Part shown: positions 1-12,200 of the stretch, piece after piece
Numbering within the stretch: position 1 is the first letter of the stretch
How the letters are laid out: every line of letters begins with the position of its first letter
Source: Rhynchonema sp. JSB1_4
Taxonomy: Eukaryota; Nematoda; Chromadorea; Monhysterida; Xyalidae
Length of the DNA: 64,000 nucleotides
Reading direction: 5' to 3'
NCBI GenBank assembly: GCA_030248065.1
Contig: JASAMV010000638.1
Location: forward strand, 62,001-126,000
Made by a program: the position numbers and the translations under genes
Notes under the pieces: generated by a model
What the model was told of the DNA's origin: nothing
Seen by the model: only the letters and a program-made list of their open reading frames with translations
The model's database searches: none

Positions 1-271
1 CTCTGTATATACATAGTGTCGGGCACTTCCAATTAATCACCAATGTACCTTATCTGCTGCTCTACACGCAGGGAATATTCATCATTCCTCGATGAAGGCA
101 TCCCATCCCAATCACGTAGCCATGAAAAGGGTGGATTATAACATGGGTTGTGTGCCGTGGTTTTGGTTTCCCGTTTAGAGCCGCTGTTTTCACACACGTT
201 GTGGTGCACCGGGCCATTGTCAGTGCATATGCGCCGAATGCATCTATAATTACACCCCAGATCACACGGAC

Positions 272-3200
272 CTGCTGGTGGCCCCACTCCATTAGTCGTT
301 GTCCCGTTTATTCCAATGCCATTATTTGTCTTCTCTTCGGGCTCCTTCTCCTCCGCAATGGCTACATTCGATTGCATTCGATGCATAAACGACAGTCGGT
401 GTGGTTGGTTGGCCAGGGACGATAGGAAACCGCTGCTGTTGCTGTAATAGGGATCAGTGTGCAAATGGGTGTGTTATTTTTATTGATGGTGCACAGGAAG
501 TTTAGTGACGAAGTCCAGACGGTGCAACATCTACATTTTATTCTCCGTTCCAATCCAATACATCCAAACAGTGAAGTTCACAAGCACAGAAACACAGAAA
601 GTAAGCCAGTCAGTTAGGTGCAGTCAAAACATCAATCAATATAATAGCGTGGGTAAAGTCAAGCACTGCTGCTAGCTGCACACGCTGTAAACACGTGATA
701 CGCATTATTGGGGATTAGTCACCACATCCTCCCCCTCCAGAAAAGACAAAGAAATACTAATTGATCATTATTATGAATCAAAGATGCATTTGACCAGTCC
801 ATTCATTCCAGTTATTTCTTTCTTCGTAAGTCTATTCATTCATTCATGTCTTCTTGCATTGAATGTTCGTATACACTTCTTGAGCCATCGTCGACTGGTT
901 GTAGATTGACATTTGGATCGATACGAATAGACGGGTAACGATGTGGATAAAGAATGACACGTAGCGATGCAGATAAACGAATGACACGTAGATAATTGAC
1001 GCAGCGATATAGAAGATAAACGAACGTAAGCACATTTCGCGGCACAAGATTAACGAACCACCAGAATAATGTGAATCGCCCCAAAACTGTGTTTTTGTGG
1101 CCCAAAGCGAAAAATTTTTGCGTCCCTGTGAGCAAAATTTGAATCACTGTGAACCCAATCCTGAATCCCTGTGGAAAACGCAAATTTGGAATCGGAATTA
1201 CTCGACGAATATTGTGCAACCATGGCAACCAAATCTCCCAGCGGTCGTCTTCGAATGGGATTGCCTCAATGTTACAGCTCGCTGACAGCTCTCATGAAAC
1301 GTGTGCAGGACAAAGACTACCCGTCGTGTGAGTTTTTCGATCGCCAGGATCCGCCAGGTACGATTATTGCAAAATGTCGCGCAGCAAAAATTGAGATTAT
1401 TGCGTTTGTTGACAATCTCAAAAATCGCATCGCTGCTGTGTCAGACAGAAATGAGGAATGGCTGCAAATGTTGGGTGACCTGGACGAAAGCTCGAAGGCT
1501 TTCGCAGATGAGTTGCAATTGTATAATGACTTTTTTGGTTCGAAATACCAGCCCGCGCTGGATGATGCGAATGACCTGAAAAGCTATTTGGTTTCGAAAC
1601 TGCATGAGCTGGACGAGAACATTGAGATGGCCGGTCGCAAAAGTCGATCGTCCAGTGCTGAACGGCAGACAGGTTCTGGTGCCGATGGGGCTGCGTTGGT
1701 GCAGCAGCTCACCAGTGCACTAACCACGGTTCAGTCCCGACCACCGAGGTCGGTCAAATATGAGTCTCTCAAGCCATTGCAGTTTGACGGGCAGATCAAA
1801 AACTGGCCAGAATTTTGGACACAGTTCCGATCGAATGTGCACGACGACCCATCGTATTCGAAGGCCGAGAAACTCGGTCTGCTCAAACGCTCGTGTGTGG
1901 CCAAGGCGGCAGTTACGATTGAAGGCTTCGCAACAACTGATGAGAATTATGATCAAGTCGTGAGTTTGTTGGTGAAAAGGTATGGTGATGAGAAGGCTTT
2001 GAAATTGGCGTTTATCAATCAGCTGCAAAATTTGCCTAAGCCACATTCAACTGATGGCAAAGCGGTCGAGATTGTTGTTGAAGCGGCAGACACAGCCGTT
2101 CGTAATTTGGCCGCTATGGGTCTCGAATTTGATGTGTTGAGTGAATCTATGATCGAATCCATAATCAGATCCCGTTTACCGACATTTGCCAATCGTGAAC
2201 TCGAGAAATGTGCACCAGACGGTGGCTGGACAATCACCGCACTGCGCGAGAAATTGTGGGACATCGTGCAGCAAGAGGAACGGGTTCGGAGCTACACTGC
2301 AAATGAAGGCAAGGGCAAAAAAGAGGCGAGTTTGTCTTCAAATACGGGCACTACTGACACAGTGACCACCAGCAGTTTTCATGTCCAAAAGTCAGGTGGT
2401 CGGGGAAAAGGTCGAAAGGGTTCGAAAACAAATGGCCCGAATAATGAACGGAGCCAGAGTAGTAACGGTCCGGTGTCCCAATCTCACGGTCGTGGCGGCG
2501 CGAACCGTGGCGGATTTGCGCGCGGCGGACGCTCGCAAACCGGCGCGCGCGGTGGCTCGCAAAGCTCGAATGCCCCTGAGTCCCGCAAACCGTACTGTTT
2601 TATGTGTCGCGGCGGTCATTGGCCCGAGAAATGCCCGCAGTATCAAACAATCGATGCATGTCGCAAATTCTTTGATGACAATTCATTGTGTTATTGTTGT
2701 GGTTTTGGAAATCATTGGTCTCGTGATTGTGATTCTGTGAAACCGTGTTATCACTGCAACAGTATAAAACATCACAAGCTGTTGTGTCGCACTCGTTTCC
2801 AGTGGCGTGCTCCTTCGAATGTGCAAAATGCCAATGTCGTTCAAGTCAGTGATCAAGGCGCGCAACGGGCAGCTGTGACTCAGCAGTCGAATGAGCAAAG
2901 TGGTGCTCAAAACACGGTTGGTGCAAATCCTGTGCTCGTTGCACAAACGCCCGCTTTGACAGTCGGGCAACAAGTGAATGCGACAATGTCTCGCTACTCG
3001 CGTTTGATGACCGCAAAGGCACCGGTCAGTCTGCCCGGTCAACCGAGAAAGCGGGTGAAAGGCCAGGTGCTGATGGATACCGCGTGTGGTATCACGTTCG
3101 TGACCGAGAAATTTGGTTCGAAAGTGGGTTTTCAGCCCCAGGATGAGGCTGTGTTGAATCTGACGTTGTTTGGTGGCAATGAGGTGAATGAAATTGGTTC

Positions 3201-6200
3201 GAAAAGGGGACAATTGGTGATCTGGCAACGGGACGGCACAGATCGCACAATCAACGCACATTTGACGGATCGTATTTCGAAAACACAGTTCCTGCCAAAG
3301 TTGTCGGAGGCAGATGTCGAATTTCTGGGCCAATTTGGAATGGGGTGGCTCGCTGACGATTTCCCGGACGGAAACACAAAATTGGAACCGGATATTTTGA
3401 TCGGGGCAGATAACTTTTGGGAATTCATACTGCCCGAAAAGCCAATGAAGTTGCCGTCTGGCCTGCTCGCTGTGCACACTTCATTGGGTCCGGTACTGAC
3501 TGGGTCTGAAACGGCCCAAAACGTGATTCAAACGGCCGCACAATCTGTCTTTGTGTACCATGTGATGGCCAAAGCTCCGGATGATGAAATGTTTGTCCTA
3601 ACGGAGCCGAACCCGACACAACATGTGAATGAGGAAATTATGTGGGCCTTGGATGTGATTGGAGTGAAAGACGATCCGGTTGAGTCAAATGACGATAAAG
3701 CGTTGGACAAATTTCGTGAAACGATGAAAATCCTCGAGAATGGTTCAATCGAGGTTGGCTTTCCTTGGAAGGAAGAGCCACCAAACGTGGCCGATCACTA
3801 CGGGCTGGCACTGGCGCAATTTCGCTGTCAAGGAAGAAGACTTGCGAAACACGATGAACTGCGGCAGGCTGTCGATGCCGTGCGGCAGACGTACGAAAAT
3901 GAAACGTACATCGAGGAAGCGCCTGAGGTTCCTGATGGACCCGTCTCGTATCATTCGTGGTCTTGCATCCACACGCCCGAGAAGGCCACAACCAAAGCCC
4001 GTATCGTGTCGAATGGCTCGTTGCGAGCGGGGAAAAATGATCGCAGCATCAATGACGCGATGTTTCGCGGTCCGGTCGATCTGCCAAATATGTGTGGTCT
4101 CATCTTGAAATTTCGAACGTACAAGTATTATATCATGGCAGATTTGGCCAAAGCATTCATGAAATTGCGTTTGAGGAAAACAGACAGGGACATGACGCGA
4201 TTCCTGTACTGGAAAGACCCCTCGAAACCAAACGAAATCGAAAACAACATTCGTGTGATGCGTTACGCGGTGGTACTGTTCGGTTTTGTTGCATCACCGT
4301 GGCTGTTGATGGAATCGCTGAGATTCATGTTGAATGAAAAGAAGACCAAGCTGGCATCCGAGATCAGTAGGCACATGTATGTCGATAATCTGATCTACGG
4401 ACATGACAATGAGGAGGATCTGATGGAGACGTATAACTACGCGAAAAGGGTGTTCTCGGAGCACAACATGATCATCAGGGAGTTTCTCAGCAATTCGAGG
4501 TGGTTCATGTCCAACATACCAGAAAAGGACAAAATGAAAATTGAAAATGTGAAAGCGCTCGGTGTCAAAATTGACTACGACAAGGATCGACTGGGCTACA
4601 CAAAACCCAGGAAAATCGACAAGAATGCAATTGTGACCAAAGGGTACGCGTTGAGTGTGTACGCCTCACTGTACGACATACCAGGTTTGTTGGGCCCTGT
4701 GACGGTACGCGCAAAGTGGTTCGTGCAAAAATTGCACGCTGGCAAATTTGGTTGGAATGCACCATTGCCAGACGACCTGGCTGCGGAGTGGGAGCCGATC
4801 GAATCCGATCTGGCCCTGGTCGATACTGTTTCGGTCGAACGGTTCATTGGGACTACCGCAAACACAACGATTCAGTATCATGCGTTTGTCGATGCAAGTA
4901 TTCGGGCATTCGCAGCGAATATTTATTGCCGGGTCAGTAACGGTGACGTGCACAAGAGTTACTTGTTGTTCGGTCGAATTCGATTGTCACCGTTGGGCAA
5001 AGACATAAAAATGCCCCGACGTGAATTGTTGGCGATGTCGACTGGTACCAAAGGGCTCAAATTCGTGAATGAGCATCTCAATCTGCCCAGGGTTACCAAA
5101 CTGGTCATGCATTCTGATTCGCAGATCGTGCTATCATGGGTCCGTTCGACAAAACCGGTGGCACAATTTGTTGACCGTTTGATTGGTGAAATTCGTGAAG
5201 TTGACTGCGAGTTTCGGTACATCAACACGAAATTGAATCCGGCTGATGTTGCTACACGTGGCTGTACGTTGGCTGAATTGAAGAATAATCAGCTGTGGTG
5301 GCATGGCCCGGATTTCCTCACCAAAGACGAATCGTGCTGGCCTGTACATGACAATTGGCAGCCGATCATGGTCGAAGAACTGAAACAAATTCGGGAAACG
5401 GTCGAAAACAAACGACAATCGACCAGCGTGTTCCAAGTCGGCCGCATGTCGCATGCTGATTCGCTGGACGGTGACTTGGGTGTGATCACGTTCGAGAGAT
5501 TCGGCACCTATGACAAATTGGTTATGTCCGTGGTGTACGTTCTTCGTTTCTTGAGCTCGAAGGTTTTGTCAAAAGTGTCTGACGATCGTCTGGAAAAGCA
5601 AGTTCTGTACGCCCGAGTGACGAAAACAATGAAATCAAGTGGTTTCGTGACTGCCAGCGAAGTGAAGTTGGCAAAATTGTGCATTGATCGGGAGGTTCAA
5701 AAACGTCATTTCGGCAACGCGTTTGAGGCGCTACATGTGGGAAAAAGGGATCAATTGGTCGAACAGCATGGTCTGTACGTGGATGCTGATGGCCTGTTGC
5801 GTTCGAGGGCCAGATTCGCCAATGTCCCACTGTCGGATGAAGCTCGCTATCCGATACTGCTGCCGAAAGACGCACATTATTCGAAACTGGTGGTTCTGAA
5901 ATACCACGAAAAATGCATGCACAACGGGCTGCAACAGACGTTGGCAGACTTGCGTCAAAATTATTGGTTGATTTCTGGTCGATCGCAAGTTCGAAAATAC
6001 ATCAAACCGTGTGTTGTATGTCGAAAATTGAAAGGACGCTCGTACAAACTGCCAGCTAGTCCGCCGTATCCCGTAGAGCGTGTGTCTCGGTCGCCTACGT
6101 TTCAAGGTACGGGTCTGGATTACGCTGGGCCGATATACGTGAAAGAAAACGCTGATTCCACTGAACCAATGAAAATCTGGGTCGCTCTGTTCTCGTGTTT

Positions 6201-9200
6201 CTCAAGCAGATCGGTGCACTTGGACACCGCACGAGATTTGTCAACGGACAAATGTTTGAATGCGCTGCGACGTTTCATTGGGCGACGGGGAAAGCCCAAG
6301 CAAATTTTCAGTGACCATGCATCACATTTCACGTTATTGAAGAAGATTCTGGGTGAATGTTGGCCAAAGGACGGTGAACCGGATGAGTACATGGATTATT
6401 TGGCCAAGGAAGAAATTGAATGGCGCATGAACACTCCTTTGGCGCCGTGGAAAGCAGGTATGTACGAGCGCATGATGTCAATTATGAAGAAGATGATCAA
6501 AGCAGCGGCTGGCAAAAGGCTTTTGACGTTGGATGAATTTCAAACGCTGCTAATCGAAGTCGAGGCAATGATGAATTCTCGACCGTTGACGTACGTGTAT
6601 GCTGATGCCGAGTCATTCAAAGTGCTGCGGCCCGTCGACTTCCTGGCACCAGGTCGCGAATGTGGCGCGATCCGATTCGAAAATGATGATGGTGACCCGG
6701 ACTACGAGGAAGGCCTCATGTCGACAGAAAAAATTGTCAAGGAAAATTGGGCAAGGCAGCTCAAGAATTTGGACATGGCATGGCACCTGTACACGACAGA
6801 GTATCTGACATCTCTGCGTGAGCGTTCAAATGCAATCATTTCGCAGAAAAAAGGCGCCGTTGAAATGCAACCGAAGGTTGGTGCCGTGGTGCTACTCGAT
6901 GACGCTAATGCACCACGGGGCTGTTGGAAATTGGCCAGGATCGTTCAGTTGTTCCGTGGCGAGGACGGACAGTGCCGTTCCGCGGAAATCGCGTTGGCAA
7001 ACGGCCATTTGCTGACCCGATCGATTGGCCATTTGATTCCGCTCGAATTGTCCGACGAAGATGAAGAAAGATTGGAATCAAAAGAAGAAAAGAAATTGGA
7101 ATCGGCGCAAACACAAGCTGAAGAAAAGAAAATGGAGCCGGACGCTCCAACGTTGCGTCGTTCCGAACGATTGAAAGCCAAAGGAACGGGCGCAAATACG
7201 GCACTTGTGGCGGCCATGGCTGTGTTGTTCTGTCTGCCGCCTGTGATGGGCGAACATTTCTTGCCAGGCCAATGCTCGAACCTGACCGGTTACGAGCAGT
7301 TGAATCAACTACGTGCTGACTATTGTGTCGATTCGAGTTACGTTCTGTTCCGCAACAAAGAGGCATTGTTGTGTTGGCTGCCTCTAACGTGCACGAATGG
7401 CACCAAAGTTCTGAACGGTGCATGTTCAGACAAATGTAAGTGTCCATCGTGGGCACAAGGCTGTGTTCCGCGATCAGACGACGACCATTTGAGGAACAGT
7501 CATCCCGTTGATGACAAAGTTTTGAATTCGATCAAACCCGATGTTTGTTCGTTTGTTGAAAACAGCGATTGTGACCCTGAACCGAAAAGCAAGTTCGTTC
7601 CTCAAGTCGAATTGGCCGATGGTTCATTGACGTTCGTTGATCGATTGAACATTAAAGTGTTCGAAACTACAAAGGATGACGTCGTGTGTGTCGGAAACCA
7701 CGGTATGGGAAACATAACCGGCACACCAGACTACTGTCAGACGCACAGTTGCACGGAAACGGCATCGAGACTCTGTTACTACCGTTTCCATGAGCGAGCC
7801 GTTTTGTTCAACGATGTCGGGCAATCTGTGTCTGTGTTTGCTTGGGGCATGAAAAATGTGACGTACTACGGTCACCTGACAAAGCGGGCTCCAAAGATGG
7901 CTTCGTGTGACGTATGTAATGTGCAGTGCGTGCAAGGCGGAATCGAAGTTGTCGTGTCGCCCCATCTCTCGCTACTTGAACTGTGGTCTGGGGCACTATG
8001 TTTTCGTGAATCGAATCCGCCAACGAGGTCAACGTTTCTATTCTCGCCTGAAGTGTCGATGCATGACTACGATGTTCATGTGCAGGCGTGGCAAAAGGGC
8101 GAAGTCGTGTGGTTTCGCAATATCAGTTGCAACAAAAATCCGTTCTGTGAGACCATCAAGTGTACGTTCAGTTCGGAGATGGTCGAAAATTCGCACTGTT
8201 TCCCAACCTACGTGATCTTTCTGTGCGGGTTGATGGCATACGGTGTGTTGACGCTCATTCTGTTGTTCCTCATGTGTGTACCGAAAGTTCGTGAAAGGAC
8301 AATGTCCGTGACAATATCGTGTTGGGAACATTCGCGAAAATGTTGTTCGCGCGTCAACTGTTGCATGTCGAAACCGATTGAATCTACCAGAGCAACAGAC
8401 AAATGTGATGAAGAGTGTGTCGAAATGAATCCGGTGGCCCCGGATACCGCTGATCGAATTCGAGTGCCTCGTTCCGTTAGTGCTGCCACGTCATTATTCT
8501 TGTTGATTATCGTTGTGGCAAGCATGGCGCAAAGTGCTTCTGCGTGTTATGATGTTGTCACCGTGACATCTGAACAAGAAGAATGCCTGCAAGGACATGG
8601 CAGTCCTGAAAAGTGTGAAATTCAGGACACTGTGAGATTGGCGGTGCCTCCAACTGGTCAAGTGTCATGTTTATTGTTGCAATCCAAGAACGGAGAACCG
8701 CTCGGAACGCTCTACATCGAAACAAATTCGGTAGACTTGGTGTGCAAGAAAGATACCGAGTTCTATTCGAGGTCATACAAAATGCAAACGGACAGTGTGA
8801 AACGTTGTGATGGTGCTGGAAGTTGCACGGGAACGACTTGTGTCGACACGTTGCCCACAAGTCAGATTGAAGAATTGAAATCGAGCTCACAGCATCCAGG
8901 CTTCACATTTTGCACTTCGTCACCTGGTTGTTGGCTTGAAGGATGTGGGCTTTGCACTCCCGGATGTTTGTTTTTCAGAACGTACGTTGTTGCGACATCC
9001 GACGTGATCTACGAACGGTTCACATGCCCACAATATGAGTACCGTGTCTCTGTATCGGTGACATTGCACAAGGCTGGTGAACGATACAATCATGACATGC
9101 AATTGTCACCAGGGGTTCCTGTCACGTGGAACAAAATTCGATTTACTGTCACGTCGATCTCGGCTCCACAAATGCCGATGTTAAACAGCGTGTTCGTGAC

Positions 9201-12200
9201 GGACGGCACAAAAGTGGTGCTGCTTGACCAAAACAACGCGCAATGGCTGATGTGCGCAAGCAAGCATCATGCCGAAAAACTTGACTGTTTCGTACCCATC
9301 GACGTATGTCAGTGTCACCCAAGCAAAAATCAAGTGACATGCGTGTGTGACCAACTGACAATCGAAGAACTGTTCCTACGAGACAATCGAATACTGCCAC
9401 TTCAGAGCAGTGGCGTAACGTTGATGTTGTCCGAGAACGGCGACGTTGTTGCGCATTTCACGCAATATCTGTCGATGGAACTGCAAGTTTCGATGATGAA
9501 GGTGAAACTGAAGCCAAAACGGGAACTCAACAGTTGTGAAATTCAGGCCGAAACTGTTGAGGGTTGCTACAACTGTTTGGTCGGTGCCAAACTTCGTTTG
9601 TCGTGCATATCCGATTTCTCGGACACTCTGGCGCATGTTCGTTGTCCCAGATTTCGGTTTGGTGTCCGGTGCACTCCCGCAGGGGATGCCACATTTAGTG
9701 ACGAAGTCCAGACGGTGCAACATCTACATTTTATTCTCCGTTCCAATCCAATACATCCAAACAGTGAAGTTCACAAGCACAGAAACACAGAAAGTAAGCC
9801 AGTCAGTTAGGTGCAGTCAAAACATCAATCAATATAATAGCGTGGGTAAAGTCAAGCACTGCTGCTAGCTGCACACGCTGTAAACACGTGATACGCATTA
9901 TTGGGGATTAGTCACCACAGGAAGAACACAATTCCAAATAAAAATTTGAACGACAATCGGACAATTATACCGCTCCATGGCACGTATGTATATGTACATA
10001 TACAGTATGTACCAAACTGAACTTCGTATCGGTGTAACCTTGACTTTTTCGAATTACGGATAAAAGATTTCCACTTGACCATTCCGTTTGATACTACCAG
10101 TCAATATGCTGCTGTACGTACACCATGACACTGACAGTCACAAATAATAACGAAACCAAATCTCAAACAGCAAATCTGCCGACCCGTGTTTCAAATGCAG
10201 CGTTTGTTTCAAGTGATCGATTGTGTGTGTGCTGCCGATGTGAGACAGGGCCGAAGCTCCGCTGTGTTCGGATACGTGTCTGAAAAGGACATCGAAACCG
10301 TTTGTGACTACTACCGTAAGGATTTGAATTGTGCAGCTGCTTGGCTGTCACATTCGACATGCCTTCACAGAGCACCAGGTTATCGTTGGTGCCAATGCAC
10401 CAGATGGACTGGGCACCCCAAAAAGACAACACCTGTGCGTCAATCTTGTCTAAAGGTCTATTTATACTTCTGACTTCTCGGAAGTAGAAGTCAAAATCCG
10501 GAGAAGTCACTACCACGCTGAAGTGCCCGGCAAGGCAGTGATTGCTTGTAGTGATTTGCCTGTTCCGCACTGTCCATTGCCCGCTGCCTGCCGTCTGCTG
10601 TTCTTGCTCTGGTTATGAGCTGACCGAACGGGCAGTCACAAATTTCTGACTGCTACTGCCAGGCAGTCAGAGTATAAACCGATCTTAATTGTTCCTGATT
10701 CAACAAGGTATCCAACCTGTGCGTGCACTGCAGCGACTCGAGAATCGCACTGGTCTTGTCATCAGTCATCTCGAACTTTTTCTCCATCTCCTGCGCGATT
10801 TCTTCGCAAACGTCCATGAATGTCGTTGATGTCGAATCGAATATGAGCGCTCCTGTCAGTTTTAATATACATTGAAAAGGCACCGAAGCATTTTCACGGT
10901 ACTGTAGCCAGAGTGTTTGTATTTGACACTGACATTTTTGAACTTAAAAGGGTACATGGTGACACTGGAGGAAAATTGTTGTTGAATGGATCAAGCCCAC
11001 CCATACCTTTACTCATACATTTCCTCAACTGCAGCAACGAATGGAACGCCAGGAAGGCCACATGTGGTCGGCCCCAATGTCGGTCAACCTTGTAAAGCAA
11101 GAAATGGTTTTCTAAGGTTTATTCTGATGACCCGAACAAAACATATTTGAAGTTTTGATCAAGTAAGCCGTAGCCCTACCAACCCCTTCAGCATCCTCTT
11201 CATACTTTATCCATCTGGCCGTCTCCTGCCACGTATACTTGCCGCTGTCTTCGAGTTTTGATGTTTCACTGCTTTGCGGTAGCAAATCGAATAACTCGAC
11301 CAACATCTGAATTTGAGGTCACAATCGTTGTTGACATTTTTACAAACAAACATTTTACTTTAAAAAAATAAGCAACATAATGATGAAACCCCGGGCTCAC
11401 CCGTCCACGTGGTCGTGGTTGTTGTGGCTGAGTGACAACGATGTCATCAAGGCACACGTCATCTTTGACTGGTGCTGGTGGCGTCTGAAGTAAAGTTTAA
11501 CGAAAATATGAATACTATGAGACTACTCTACTGCCCGTTTCGACTTGTTCTACAGACAAACGGTGTGCCACCGTCCCTGCGATTGACGGACACAATCATG
11601 CTGCACCTGACAACCACGCAAATACAGAAAGAGACACGCATGTTATACACGTGTCCTGTCGTTTTTTGGTGTATAAAGACAACAATACGGAACCCGCGGC
11701 TGCGAAACAGGAGAAAAAATCGAATTAGGATTATCCCATGAGCATACATGGCCAGATAGCGGTGCGGCTGTGGAGCGCGATGTGCAACCCCCATTTCGGT
11801 GGAGCGCCATGTTTTTTTGTGGAGCGCCATGTTTTTTTGCGGAGCGCCATGTTTTTTTGTGGAGCGGCAAGTTCAATCAGACTGTTTTTGTGGAGCGCCA
11901 TGTTTTTTGTGGAGCGCCATGTTTTTTGTGGAGCGCCGTGTTTTTTGTGGAGCGCCATGTTTTTTTGTGGAGCGCTATGTTTTTTGCGGAGCGCCATGTT
12001 TTTTGTGGAGCGGCAAGTTCAATCAGACTGTTTTTGTGGAGCGCCATGTTTTTTGTGGAGCGCCATGTTTGTTTGCGGAGCGCCATGTTTTCCGCGCCAA
12101 CGCAAGTTAACAGAGGAGCGCCAAGTTCAGAGAGGCGCGTCAAGTTTGAGAGTAGCGCCGAGAGGAGCTCCAAGTTTAAGGAGGAGCCTCAAGTTCGTTC

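Larger units (their letters stand above)
496..9924 (+). mobile_element. Full-length BEL/Pao LTR retrotransposon (retrovirus-like, env-bearing) with 5-bp target duplication
   Basis: Element body is 501-9919, with two 226-bp LTRs that I read as identical. The flanking bases GGAAG (496-500 and 9920-9924) form a 5-bp target duplication, the size usual for BEL/Pao. One uninterrupted frame encodes gag, protease, reverse transcriptase, RNase H, integrase and an envelope-like region in the BEL order. It sits in intron 6 of SLC4 copy B, antisense to that gene, only about 59 bases from the acceptor of exon 7. Identical LTRs plus an open frame suggest a very recent insertion. The leader (727-1221) has no obvious tRNA primer-binding site starting TGG after the LTR, and the stretch before the 3' LTR is only weakly purine-rich (AGGGGA near 9681). 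Confidence 0.95.

Noticed and set aside
10163..10570. Overlapping open frames on both strands, the plus one rich in cysteines
   Set aside because: They lie in SLC4 copy B intron 6, flanking exons join in phase without them, and neither matches a family I recognise.
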